This document shows positions 1 through 8,552 of a DNA stretch of 64,000 bases, piece by piece. Source of the DNA: UBA1351 sp964563505 (GTDB lineage: Bacteria; Bacillota; Clostridia; Lachnospirales; Vallitaleaceae); assembly GCA_964563505.1 (NCBI GenBank), contig CAZLXW010000009.1, forward strand, positions 23,094 through 87,093. Reading direction: 5' to 3'. The notes under the pieces were generated by a model. It did not search any database and was not told the DNA's origin. It saw only the letters and a list, made by a program, of their open reading frames with translations. How positions within the stretch are numbered: the stretch's first letter is position 1; every line of letters starts with the position of its first letter. The translations under genes and the position numbers were made by a program.

Positions 1-2
1 GG

Positions 3-296
3 GATGTTATCTATCATGATTACCGTAAACCTGCTGTAACGGGCTTGTATTCGGTCATAGAGTTATTAAAAGTCTTAAAAGCTTTTCGGGCAGAAGAAAT
101 CGAAATTATTGTAAATGATGGTGCTTTAATTGAACAAATTCAGGGGACAACAGATACAAAAAATAAAGATGTCATTAAAGTTGCATCATTTACACGAAAT
201 AAATTCAATGCCTTTAGTTCTAAGATTCGTATCAAAAGTGTAGCGGGACAATATGAACAAACAAAAATTTGGGAAGAAAAGTTAAGTCATATATAG
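3..296 (+). CDS. C-terminal end of an unrecognised protein (partial)
   Basis: The frame is open from the left edge and runs about 97 codons to a TAG at 294-296, so only the C-terminus is visible. It starts DVIYHDYRKPAVTG and continues with helix- and strand-like stretches (ELLKVLKAF, EIEIIVNDGALIEQI). The residues give no motif I can name. A TTG at 45 could start a short gene, but it has no ribosome site and the reading is open upstream of it, so a truncated longer gene is more likely. The stop lies 11 bases before the next gene, which suggests one transcript with the sugar-binding lipoprotein that follows. Confidence 0.5.
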   Translation, partial: DVIYHDYRKPAVTGLYSVIELLKVLKAFRAEEIEIIVNDGALIEQIQGTTDTKNKDVIKVASFTRNKFNAFSSKIRIKSVAGQYEQTKIWEEKLSHI

Positions 297-307
297 GTGG
301 TGTAGCT

Positions 308-1375
308 ATGAAAGTGCAACGATATATCGTTATATTTATTTGTTTAATGTTGGGAATATTGGGACTTATCAGTTGCCAAAGAAAGCAAGATCATAAGGTG
401 GTCGGGATTTCGATGCCAACAAAATCATCTGAACGATGGCTTTTAGATGCAAAATATACAGTGCTTGAATTTGAAGAAATAGGATATGAGACAAAGTTGG
501 CTTTTGCGGAAGATGTTGTTGGGAATCAGGCATCTCAAATTGATAATTTTCTGGATGAAGGTGTCGATTTATTAGTGATTGCGCCAATTGATTCGAACTC
601 ATTAACGGATGTATTAAAAAGGGCAAAAGAGTTGGGGGTTCCCATTATTTCTTATGACCGATTAATCATGAATTCAGATGCAGTTGATGTATATGTAAGC
701 TTTAATAATGAAAAAGTTGGTGAAATTCAAGGGCAGTATATTGTTGATCACTTAGACTTTTCGGATGGGGACCCCAAATATATCGAATTATTTGCAGGTT
801 CAGCGGATGACAACAACACCTATTATTTTTTTGATGGTGCAATGGATGTGCTTCGACCATATATAGAAGATGGTCGTTTAGTGGTAAAGAGTAAACAGTT
901 TGATGTCAAAGAAGTCAATACCTTGCGATGGGATCGAATGATTGCCAAAAGTCGAATGACCAGTCTTTTAAATAATTATTATATAGAAGATCGCATTGAT
1001 GCGGTGCTATCTCCTTATGATGGCGTGAGTAGAGGTGTTATAGAAGCATTATTGGAAAACGGATATACGGAAGAGACATTACCTGTGGTTACAGGACAAG
1101 ATGCAGAATTATCCTCGGTTCAATGGATTGAAAAAGGCTTGCAAAGCATGACGGTTTTTAAGGATGTTCGTGAATTAGCCAAGAAAACGGTTGAAGTTAG
1201 TCAGAAGATGTTTGAAAATGATTTAAAGAGTGTAATCGATGGAGAAGTTTACCATAATGGTATTAAAGATGTGGATACGGTTATGCTAGATGTATACGAG
1301 GTGAATCAAAAAAATTGGGAATCCGTTCTCGTGGACAAAAAATACTATACACGCGAAGAGGTTCTTGATGAATAA
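308..1375 (+). CDS. ChvE/XylF-like sugar-binding lipoprotein
   Basis: Extracytoplasmic sugar-binding protein of the periplasmic-binding-protein type I fold. The ATG at 308 follows AGGTGG at 295-300; an upstream in-frame ATG at 269 lies inside the preceding gene and has no ribosome site. The N-terminus is a lipoprotein signal ending LISC, so the mature protein would be anchored at Cys in the outer membrane leaflet. The sequence VGISMPTKSSERW near the mature start, the AGSADDNN block and VTGQDAE match the ChvE-like protein at 34190-35257 closely, making this a paralogue. No ABC ATPase or permease follows; the next gene is glycerol kinase. It may therefore serve as a sensor for an upstream system, or share the permease of the 34-38 kb operon. 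That role is inference. Confidence 0.85.
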   Translation: MKVQRYIVIFICLMLGILGLISCQRKQDHKVVGISMPTKSSERWLLDAKYTVLEFEEIGYETKLAFAEDVVGNQASQIDNFLDEGVDLLVIAPIDSNSLTDVLKRAKELGVPIISYDRLIMNSDAVDVYVSFNNEKVGEIQGQYIVDHLDFSDGDPKYIELFAGSADDNNTYYFFDGAMDVLRPYIEDGRLVVKSKQFDVKEVNTLRWDRMIAKSRMTSLLNNYYIEDRIDAVLSPYDGVSRGVIEALLENGYTEETLPVVTGQDAELSSVQWIEKGLQSMTVFKDVRELAKKTVEVSQKMFENDLKSVIDGEVYHNGIKDVDTVMLDVYEVNQKNWESVLVDKKYYTREEVLDE

Positions 1376-1430
1376 AGGAGTCACGGTTTGACGATCAAAC
1401 CATAATTGATCAATAAGACGGAGGTTTTAT

Positions 1431-2924
1431 ATGAAAAATTATATTTTAGCATTGGATGAAGGTACAACAAGTTGTCGAGCAATACTCTTCAATCGAGACG
1501 GTCAGATTGTAAATAGCGCACAAAAAGAATTCAAGCAAATCTATCCCAAGCCGGGATGGGTAGAACATGATGCTATGGAGATTTGGGGGATTCAAAGTGG
1601 CGTGATGAGAGAAGTGATTGAAACCTGTTCAGCAAGTGTAGATGAGATTGCTGCAATCGGAATAACAAATCAACGCGAAACCGCAGTCGTTTGGAATAAA
1701 AATACCGGAAAACCCATTTATAATGCCATTGTATGGCAATCCCGGCAGACGGCAGATATTTGTGAAGAAATTATCGCCAATGGTCACGAAGAATATATAA
1801 AAAAGGCCACAGGATTGTTGGTAGATGCCTATTTTAGCGGGACAAAAGTGAAGTGGATTCTAGACAATGTAGAGGGTGCAAGAGAGCAGGCTGAACGTGG
1901 AGAACTACTCTTTGGGACTATTGATACATGGCTAATCTGGAATTTAACACGTGGGAAAGCGCATGTTACGGAGTACTCAAATGCATCTCGGACCATGATG
2001 TTTAATATTGAAACATTACAATGGGATGATCATTTATTAGAAATCTTAGATATTCCGAAAGTAATGCTCCCAAAAGTGTGTGACTCAAGTGAAATCTACG
2101 GCTGTACCCATGAAAAAACATTCGGAGGAGCAAAGATTCCTATTGCCGGAGCTGCCGGCGATCAACAAGCGGCTCTTTTTGGCCAAGCTTGTTTTCTAGA
2201 AGGAATGGTAAAGAATACTTACGGTACAGGAGCCTTTATTCTTATGAATACAGGTTCAAAGCGAATCATATCAGAAAAAGGCTTGCTGACAACGATTGCA
2301 TGGGGATATAATGGTAAAGTGACATATGCCCTTGAGGGTAGTGTGTTTAATGCAGGTGCATCGATACAATGGCTAAGAGATGAGATGCGTATGATATATT
2401 CGGCGGATGAGAGCGAATATTTTGCAACAAAAGTAAACGATTCAAATGGTGTTTATATGGTGCCTGCTTTTGGAGGGCTTGGAACGCCGTACTGGGATAT
2501 GTATGCCCGTGGTGTCATTGTTGGATTGACACGTGGAGCTAACCGGAATCATATTATTCGAGCAACACTCGAATCCATTGCCTATCAGTCAAAAGATGTT
2601 ATTGATTTAATGGTGGAAGAGTCAAAAATTGACCTGAAAAAATTAAAGGTTGATGGTGGGGCAAGTAAGAATAATTTCTTGCTACAATTTCAAGCGGATA
2701 TTTTAGGTGTAACGGTAGCAAGGCCTAATGTTGTTGAGACAACGGCACTCGGAGCAGCTTTTTTAGCAGGATTAGCCGTTGGATTTTGGGAAGATCAGTC
2801 GGTTTTGGTTTTGGATGATAACATTGACCGAGTGTATGAACCGAATATGAGTCAACAAGAGCGTGAAGAAAAATATAGAGGTTGGAAAAAAGCAGTGACT
2901 AGAGCACTAGACTGGGAAGGATAA
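1431..2924 (+). CDS. glpK: Glycerol kinase
   Basis: ATP-dependent phosphorylation of glycerol to sn-glycerol 3-phosphate in the cytoplasm. The 497-residue length is normal for GlpK. The FGGY-family start LALDEGTTSCRAI, the substrate region (GITNQRET, TYGTGAFILMNTG) and the C-terminal signature (KVDGGASKNNFLLQFQADIL) are all present. In enterococcal-type GlpK an HPr-phosphorylated histidine sits after the SSEVYG segment (SYHFYG). Here the aligned stretch reads HEKTFGG with Thr230 in its place, so PTS activation by that histidine is not expected. A GGAGG ribosome site precedes the ATG. mgtE follows after 5 bases. No glycerol facilitator or GlpO/GlpA gene is nearby. Confidence 0.97.
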   Translation: MKNYILALDEGTTSCRAILFNRDGQIVNSAQKEFKQIYPKPGWVEHDAMEIWGIQSGVMREVIETCSASVDEIAAIGITNQRETAVVWNKNTGKPIYNAIVWQSRQTADICEEIIANGHEEYIKKATGLLVDAYFSGTKVKWILDNVEGAREQAERGELLFGTIDTWLIWNLTRGKAHVTEYSNASRTMMFNIETLQWDDHLLEILDIPKVMLPKVCDSSEIYGCTHEKTFGGAKIPIAGAAGDQQAALFGQACFLEGMVKNTYGTGAFILMNTGSKRIISEKGLLTTIAWGYNGKVTYALEGSVFNAGASIQWLRDEMRMIYSADESEYFATKVNDSNGVYMVPAFGGLGTPYWDMYARGVIVGLTRGANRNHIIRATLESIAYQSKDVIDLMVEESKIDLKKLKVDGGASKNNFLLQFQADILGVTVARPNVVETTALGAAFLAGLAVGFWEDQSVLVLDDNIDRVYEPNMSQQEREEKYRGWKKAVTRALDWEG

Positions 2925-2929
2925 CAAAT

Positions 2930-4276
2930 GTGAAAAATGTTGAATTAAATCATGCAGAACTTATTCAGTTTTTAATGGTTGCAGATAAAGAGCAAATGGA
3001 ACTATTCCTTGAAGAAGTCCATCCGGCAGATATACTTGATGCTGTTCATGATTTCGAAGGAGATCCTCTTGAACTCTTAAGACATCTTCCGGAACAATTT
3101 ATTGCAAGTATCATCGATGAAGCGGAAGACGAAGAAAAATATGAGCTACTTACCCTCTTTTCAAAGAAAAAACAAATGGACATTGTTGATGAGATGTCTT
3201 CGGATGAACTTGTTGACTTGTTAGGAGCTATTAACGAAACAGAGCAAGATTCTATTATCGTTAATATGGATGCTGAAGATGCAGCAGAAGTTAGGGAATT
3301 ATTGGCCTATGAACCGGAAACTGCCGGAGGAATCATGGCGACAGAGTTTCTTGCGCTAAAAGACCAGATGACAGTCGAAGACACTTTAGATTATCTTCAA
3401 AAAGAAGCGCCAGAGGCAGAGACGTTTTATTATATATATGTACTTGATGATAACGGTATTCTTAAAGGTGTCGTTTCGCTAAGAGATATGGTCAAGAGTT
3501 CCTTTGAGACGAAACTTGGGGATATAATGAAAGAAAGCGTTATTAGTGTACCGGTGGATATGGATCAGGAAGCCATTGGACGAATGTTTGAAAAATATGG
3601 TTATCTTATCATACCGGTCGTCAGCCATGAAAATAAGATGTTAGGAATCATTACAGTTGATGATATTATGGAAATCTTAATTGATGAGGATACAGAAGAC
3701 TTGTATCGATTAGCCGGTTTGCAAGAAAGTGAAAAAGTAGCCGGTGGAGTCAGGGAATCTGTGAAAAGCCGACTGCCGTGGTTAATTGTTAACTTGTTTA
3801 CCGCGATTTTGGCAGCAGCAACCGTCAGTTTATTTGAAGAAACGATTGCTAAAGTTGTTGCATTAGCAACCTTTATGCCAATTGTGGCCGGTATGGGGGG
3901 GAATGCCGGAACGCAAACCTTAACACTTATTGTTCGAGGGATTGCCCTCGGAGAAGTGACGCTTGAAAATGCCAAGAAAATACTAAAAAAAGAAATTGGA
4001 GTAGGTGTACTAAATGGTATTGTCCTCGGTTTAGCTGTAGCCATACTTGGTTTGATATGGGAAGGGAGTCCTGTTTTTGGACTTGTGATTGGAGTTGCTA
4101 TGTTGCTGAATCTGATTATGGCGACATTAGCCGGATACTTTGTTCCGCTTACATTAAAGAAATTAAATATCGATCCGGCTCTCGCTTCAGCGGTTTTTGT
4201 AACCACAGTTACAGATGTCTTAGGATTTTTCTTTTTCTTAGGACTTGCGACCGTCTTTATTAATGCGTTGATATAA
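2930..4276 (+). CDS. mgtE: MgtE-type magnesium channel/transporter
   Basis: Mg2+-gated magnesium channel of the cytoplasmic membrane. The start is a GTG at 2930 with GGAAGG at 2915-2920 inside the end of glpK; the ATG at 2928 reads straight into a stop. Domains in order are an acidic MgtE N-domain (about residues 25-125), a CBS pair (about 130-255) and five membrane segments (about 280-448). The selectivity region GMGGNAGTQTLTLIVRGIALGEV is typical of the family. It is translationally close to glpK (5-base gap), and the LacI gene follows after 16 bases, so the three are probably co-transcribed. No Mg2+ riboswitch is seen because there is no leader of its own. Confidence 0.95.
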   Translation: MKNVELNHAELIQFLMVADKEQMELFLEEVHPADILDAVHDFEGDPLELLRHLPEQFIASIIDEAEDEEKYELLTLFSKKKQMDIVDEMSSDELVDLLGAINETEQDSIIVNMDAEDAAEVRELLAYEPETAGGIMATEFLALKDQMTVEDTLDYLQKEAPEAETFYYIYVLDDNGILKGVVSLRDMVKSSFETKLGDIMKESVISVPVDMDQEAIGRMFEKYGYLIIPVVSHENKMLGIITVDDIMEILIDEDTEDLYRLAGLQESEKVAGGVRESVKSRLPWLIVNLFTAILAAATVSLFEETIAKVVALATFMPIVAGMGGNAGTQTLTLIVRGIALGEVTLENAKKILKKEIGVGVLNGIVLGLAVAILGLIWEGSPVFGLVIGVAMLLNLIMATLAGYFVPLTLKKLNIDPALASAVFVTTVTDVLGFFFFLGLATVFINALI

Positions 4277-4292
4277 TTCTAAGGAGGTCCTT

Positions 4293-5297
4293 ATGGCAAC
4301 AATTAAAGATATAGCAAAAAAAGCAGATGTATCGCTAACAACAGTTTCAAGAGTGCTTAATTATGATGAGACCTTATCAATATCAGATGAAAAACGAAAA
4401 AATATTCTTGAAATAGCAGAAGAATTCAATTATGAGACCCCGAGAAACCGTAAAAAGCGGTTGGCAAAAAATGTGAATCGACAAAAAATAGGTTTGATGT
4501 ATTTTTCAAATTTACATGATGAATTGGTGGATCCTTATTTTTTATCTATACGTATCGGAATCGAAAAAAAATGTAATGAAGAAGGCATCGATATCATAAA
4601 ATCATTTAAAGATGATGCAGGATATGATTTAAGCATCTTGGATGATGTTGATGGTCTTATATGCATCGGTCGATTTACAGATGAACAAATTAATGCATTT
4701 TCTCAGATTACAGAAAACATGGTTTTTGTGGATTGTTCTCCCGATGATGAACGTTATGATTCGGTTAATATTGATTTGCAACAGGCCGTTGTTAAAGTGT
4801 TGGATGCCATTTGCCAAGCGGGGCATGAACGCGTCGGTTTTATCGGTGGGCGAGAGGATTATGAAGAGTATAATACACCTCTTGGCGAAGTTAGACAAAA
4901 GGCCTTTGAAGAATATACCAAAGAAAAAGGAATTTACGATGAACGTTTTGTGTTCATTGAAGATTTTAAACCGGCAACGGGCTATCGGCTAATGAAACAA
5001 GCGCTTGAGATGGATGATTTACCGACTGCTTTTTTTGCGGCAAGTGATTCGTTAGCAATCGGAGCATTAAGAGCAATTCATGAAGTTGGCTTAAGCATCC
5101 CCAATGATATAGCCATTGTAGGATTTGATGATATACCAACAGCTAAATATACATTTCCGCCCTTGTCAACATTGCACATACATACTGAGTTTATGGGAAT
5201 AACAGCAGTTGACACCCTGATAGAACGATTCAATGGCAGAAAAATCAGTAAAAAAATAATTGTTCCGACTATCTTTAAACGTCGAAAAACACTATAG
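4293..5297 (+). CDS. LacI/GalR-family transcriptional regulator
   Basis: Sugar-responsive DNA-binding regulator, 334 residues. The N-terminal helix-turn-helix (ATIKDIAKKADVSLTTVSRVLN) is canonical and is followed by a periplasmic-binding-protein-like effector domain. The ribosome site is AAGGAGGT just before the ATG. The C-terminus lies in the stem of a terminator. The next operon, for alpha-galactoside uptake and hydrolysis, starts 126 bases downstream and has two inverted-repeat operators around its promoter. The most economical reading is that this protein represses that operon, as MsmR-type proteins do for raffinose/melibiose genes. The effector identity is inference. Confidence 0.93.
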   Translation: MATIKDIAKKADVSLTTVSRVLNYDETLSISDEKRKNILEIAEEFNYETPRNRKKRLAKNVNRQKIGLMYFSNLHDELVDPYFLSIRIGIEKKCNEEGIDIIKSFKDDAGYDLSILDDVDGLICIGRFTDEQINAFSQITENMVFVDCSPDDERYDSVNIDLQQAVVKVLDAICQAGHERVGFIGGREDYEEYNTPLGEVRQKAFEEYTKEKGIYDERFVFIEDFKPATGYRLMKQALEMDDLPTAFFAASDSLAIGALRAIHEVGLSIPNDIAIVGFDDIPTAKYTFPPLSTLHIHTEFMGITAVDTLIERFNGRKISKKIIVPTIFKRRKTL

Positions 5298-5320
5298 AGT
5301 TTCTTCTATAGTGTTTTTTT
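5285..5320 (+). terminator. Rho-independent terminator after lacI-type gene
   Basis: A 13-bp perfect stem (5285-5297 with 5306-5318) and an 8-base loop are followed by a T run. The stop codon of the regulator at 5295-5297 is part of the left arm. Confidence 0.9.
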
Positions 5321-5353
5321 AGTGAAATAATAGCAGAAAAATCAAATATGGTA

Positions 5354-5382
5354 TTGACTTTTAGGTAAATGTTTACTATACT
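5354..5382 (+). promoter_or_regulatory. Sigma-A promoter of the alpha-galactoside operon
   Basis: TTGACT at 5354-5359 and TATACT at 5377-5382 are separated by 17 bases. It lies 42 bases before the binding-protein ATG, whose ribosome site is AGGAGG. Confidence 0.85.
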
Positions 5383-5400
5383 TAGAGAGTAAAAATTTAC
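5365..5400 (+). promoter_or_regulatory. Pair of inverted-repeat operators GTAAAnnTTTAC
   Basis: GTAAATGTTTAC at 5365-5376 fills the promoter spacer and GTAAAAATTTAC at 5389-5400 lies around or just after the start of transcription. The two copies are exactly 24 bp apart centre to centre. The position fits repression by the LacI-type regulator encoded just upstream; which protein binds is inferred. Confidence 0.65.
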
Positions 5401-5423
5401 TAAATTTTATCAGGAGGGATACT

Positions 5424-6767
5424 ATGAAAAAGATTTTAGCAATCGTTATGATGTTGGTTTTAGTATTATCATTAGCAGCATGTGGAAGCGATGATGTAGG
5501 CGGAGAAACAAATTCGGCAACAGAGGATGCATCCGGTACAGATGCAGGAACAGATGCAGCAACAGACTCAAGCTCAGCAGAAAAAAAGACAATAACTGTA
5601 TGGGCATGGGATCCAAACTTCAACATCGCAATTATGGAAGAGGCAAAGGCGATTTATGAAGCGGAAAATGAAGGTGTAATTATTGAAATCGTAGACTATG
5701 CAAAAGGTGATGTAGAGCAAAAACTACATACCATGTTAGCATCCGGAGCAACGAATGAATTACCGGATATTGTATTGGTTGAAGATTACAATTCACAAAA
5801 ATACTTACAGTCTTATCCAGGAAGCTTTTTAGATTTGACAGGAAAAATCCCACATGAAGATTTTGCAAGTTATAAAGTAGAGCTTATGACACTGGATGGA
5901 AAAGTCTATGGTGTACCATTTGACTCAGGTGTTAGCGGATTTTTCTATCGTACAGATTATTTAGCAGATGCAGGATATTCAGCAGAAGATTTAGAAAACA
6001 TCACATGGGATGAATTCATTGAAATCGGTGAAACAGTATATGAAAAAACAGGTTATCAAATGTTAGCAACAGACCCTAATGATGGTGGATTAATGCGTGT
6101 CATGTTAAACGGTGCAGGAACATGGTACTTTGATGAAAATGGTCAAATAAACATAGCGGATAACGAAGCCTTAGCGGATTCATTACGTATCTATAGAGAT
6201 ATCGTTGAATCTCCAATGACAAAAATTACTTCAGGTTGGGGTGAATGGGTTGGAGCTCTTAACACAGGTGATGTCGCATCTATCACTACGGGTGTTTGGA
6301 TTATGGGTTCAGTTAAAGCAGAAGAAAGTCAAAGTGGATTATGGGCAGTTGCTCCAACACCAAGACTTGACGTTGAAGGTTCAGTGAATGCTTCAAACTT
6401 AGGAGGATCTAGCTGGTACGTGCTTTCTGAATCTAAGAATCCGGATTTAGCTGTTGATTTCTTGAATCGTGCGTATACAGACGTGGACTTTTATCAGAAA
6501 ATACTCGTTGAACGAGGTGCAGTAGGTTCTTATCTTCCAGCAGCAAGTGGAGAAGCTTATACGGAGTCAGATGAATTCTTTGGCGGACAAAGAGTATTTG
6601 CTGATTTTTCAGAATGGATGGATCAGATTCCACCATTAAATTATGGATTATATACATACGAAGCAGATGCTGCAATTATGGGGGTTATGCCTGGAGTATA
6701 TGCAGGTGAATCTATTGAGGAAGCTCTAGAAATGGCAGAGCAACAATTATCAAGTCAAATTAACTAG
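5424..6767 (+). CDS. CUT1 ABC importer sugar-binding lipoprotein (alpha-galactoside operon)
   Basis: Family-1 extracellular solute-binding protein, 447 residues, delivering an oligosaccharide to the permease pair encoded next. The signal peptide ends LSLAAC (lipobox), followed by an Asp/Ser/Thr/Ala-rich linker to about residue 50. The body starts at ITVWAWDPNFN and has the usual features of MsmE/MalE-type proteins (LASGATNELPDIVLVED, YGVPFDSGVSGFFYRTDYL). The substrate is probably raffinose- or melibiose-like because a GH36 alpha-galactosidase ends the operon; that is inferred from context. A stem-loop separates this gene from the permeases, which fits the higher expression usually needed for binding proteins. 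Confidence 0.9.
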   Translation: MKKILAIVMMLVLVLSLAACGSDDVGGETNSATEDASGTDAGTDAATDSSSAEKKTITVWAWDPNFNIAIMEEAKAIYEAENEGVIIEIVDYAKGDVEQKLHTMLASGATNELPDIVLVEDYNSQKYLQSYPGSFLDLTGKIPHEDFASYKVELMTLDGKVYGVPFDSGVSGFFYRTDYLADAGYSAEDLENITWDEFIEIGETVYEKTGYQMLATDPNDGGLMRVMLNGAGTWYFDENGQINIADNEALADSLRIYRDIVESPMTKITSGWGEWVGALNTGDVASITTGVWIMGSVKAEESQSGLWAVAPTPRLDVEGSVNASNLGGSSWYVLSESKNPDLAVDFLNRAYTDVDFYQKILVERGAVGSYLPAASGEAYTESDEFFGGQRVFADFSEWMDQIPPLNYGLYTYEADAAIMGVMPGVYAGESIEEALEMAEQQLSSQIN

Positions 6768-6774
6768 AATGATG

Positions 6775-6817
6775 AGCTACCTTAGTAAAAATGAATAGCT
6801 AAGGTAGCTTTCTTTTT
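6775..6817 (+). terminator. Intercistronic stem-loop / partial terminator
   Basis: An 11-bp perfect stem (6775-6785 with 6799-6809) is followed by a T-rich tract. It lies between the binding protein and the first permease, so it should end most transcripts and/or protect the upstream mRNA, leaving the permeases at lower level. Confidence 0.75.
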
Positions 6818-6830
6818 GAAAGGATGTCGC

Positions 6831-7736
6831 ATGAAAATGATTATGAAATCAAAAGAATTTCGTAGAAAGCTATATTATGGCGGTTCTTTTGTGCTGATTG
6901 CAATAATACTCACATCAGTTTTTGCTATTTATCCGATTATAAATTCCCTTGTCCTATCAACAACATCAGGAAAAGGTGTTGTAACAGAATTTGTAGGGCT
7001 TGGAAATGTAAAACGTATATTAGTCGATGATGTATTCAAACAAGCATTAAAGAATACTTTTATATACTTTGTATTTCAGGTGCCGATTATGTTGACTTTG
7101 GCATTGCTTTTAGCCACCTTATTAAACGATCGTAAGCTCATTGGAAAAGGATTTTATCGGACAGCAATCTTCCTACCTTGTGTTACATCGCTAGTCGCTT
7201 ATTCAATACTCTTTAAAAGTATGTTTAGTGTTGATGGAATTGTCAATCAAACCTTATTGTTTATCGGACTCATTGATCAGCCGATTTCCTGGTTGCGAGA
7301 TGCGTTTTGGGCAAAAGTAACGGTGGTACTTGCCATTACTTGGCGTTGGACTGGGTACAATATGATTTTTTATTTAGCTGGGTTACAAAATATAAGTCCA
7401 TCTATATATGAAGCGGCAGAAATTGATGGTGCATCAAAAGTAAAACAGTTTTTTTATATAACTATTCCAATGTTAAAACCGGTTATACTCTTTACGTCAA
7501 TCATGTCAACAATCGGAACCTTGCAGTTATTTGATGAAGTTGTTAACTTAACAGGCGGAGGAGCATCATCACCTTCGTTACAGGCAACTATTACCTTAAC
7601 GCAGTATATTTACGATTTATCCTTTAAATATGTTCCCAACTTTGGTTATGCAGCGACAGTATCCTATGTAATCGTGTTTTTTACAGCAATATTAGCAGTT
7701 ATGCAATTTAGAGTGGCAGGTGATGATCGTGGCTAA
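6831..7736 (+). CDS. CUT1 ABC importer permease, MalF/UgpA type
   Basis: Integral membrane subunit of the alpha-galactoside importer. I chose the ATG at 6831 because AAAGGA sits just upstream; a TTG at 6816 would place the start within the terminator tail. About six hydrophobic segments are visible, with a long polar N-terminus before the first. The EAA loop that contacts the ATPase reads YEAAEIDGASKVKQFFYITIPMLKP near residue 200. The end overlaps the start of the second permease. No ATPase gene is present in the operon, so a shared MsmK-type ATPase is needed. Confidence 0.9.
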   Translation: MKMIMKSKEFRRKLYYGGSFVLIAIILTSVFAIYPIINSLVLSTTSGKGVVTEFVGLGNVKRILVDDVFKQALKNTFIYFVFQVPIMLTLALLLATLLNDRKLIGKGFYRTAIFLPCVTSLVAYSILFKSMFSVDGIVNQTLLFIGLIDQPISWLRDAFWAKVTVVLAITWRWTGYNMIFYLAGLQNISPSIYEAAEIDGASKVKQFFYITIPMLKPVILFTSIMSTIGTLQLFDEVVNLTGGGASSPSLQATITLTQYIYDLSFKYVPNFGYAATVSYVIVFFTAILAVMQFRVAGDDRG

Positions 7737-8538
7737 AGTTTTTAAAAATATATTCAAATATGGATTTCTTAATATTGCAGCGTTTGTTTCCATATTTCCA
7801 TTTGCGTGGATGATTATTGGTGCAACAAATTCAGCAACAGATATTATGAAAGGTAAATATACCTTTGGTACAGAGCTAATCGGTAATTTTCAAAAATTAA
7901 ATGAAATGATTGATCTACCCCTGTTATTTTGGAACTCCACAAAAATAGCTGTTGGTGGAATGGTTCTACAATTACTCATTGCCTCATTAGCCGGTTATGG
8001 TTTTGAAATTTATCGAAATAAAATTTCGGAAAAAGTTTACGGTATTTTGCTATTAACTATGATGGTTCCCTTTGCGGCGCTTATGATTCCGCTTTTTAGA
8101 ATGTTTGCAGGGGCAGGAATGCTTGATTCCCATGTTGGTGTTATTATACCAACCTTAGCAATGCCTTTTATGATTTTTTTCTTTCGACAAAATACCAAAA
8201 CATTTCCCAATGATTTGATGTATGCGGCTAGGGTTGATGGCCTGAGTGAAATACAGATATTTTTCCGAATATATGTGCCGACAATGAAAGCAACCTATGC
8301 GGCAGCCGGAATATTATCCTTTATGACGTTTTGGAATAGTTATCTATGGCCATTAATCATATTGCAATCGGAACGTCAGAAAACATTGACACTAGCTATT
8401 TCATCGCTGTCATCAGCTTATTTTCCCGAATACGGCGTTATTATGGTAGCGATTATCATAGCAACAGCCCCAACGCTCATTGTGTTTTTCTTATTGCAAA
8501 AACATTTTGTAGCCGGAATGTTGGGATCGATTAAATAA
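7729..8538 (+). CDS. CUT1 ABC importer permease, MalG/UgpE type
   Basis: Second membrane subunit of the alpha-galactoside importer. Possible starts are GTG 7720, ATG 7723 and GTG 7729. The GTG at 7729 is preceded by AGGTGAT at 7718-7724 and gives the N-terminus MAKVFKNIFKYG, so I prefer it, but the ATG cannot be excluded. Six membrane segments are visible. The EAA motif reads YAARVDGLSEIQIFFRIYVPTMK, followed by FWNSYLWPL as in this family. It overlaps the first permease by a few codons and lies 14 bases before the GH36 gene. Confidence 0.88.
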   Translation: MAKVFKNIFKYGFLNIAAFVSIFPFAWMIIGATNSATDIMKGKYTFGTELIGNFQKLNEMIDLPLLFWNSTKIAVGGMVLQLLIASLAGYGFEIYRNKISEKVYGILLLTMMVPFAALMIPLFRMFAGAGMLDSHVGVIIPTLAMPFMIFFFRQNTKTFPNDLMYAARVDGLSEIQIFFRIYVPTMKATYAAAGILSFMTFWNSYLWPLIILQSERQKTLTLAISSLSSAYFPEYGVIMVAIIIATAPTLIVFFLLQKHFVAGMLGSIK

Positions 8539-8552
8539 AAGTTGGAGAGACT

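Noticed and set aside
1385..1414. Small hairpin GGTTTG/CAAACC and palindrome ATTGATCAAT before glpK
   Set aside because: Too short and without a T run for a terminator, and no promoter elements nearby; not enough to call an operator.
3601..4206. A 201-codon open frame on the minus strand
   Set aside because: It lies wholly inside mgtE, which has clear domain evidence, and its protein is low-complexity (Ser/Thr/Ile-rich) without a ribosome site. It is an antisense shadow.
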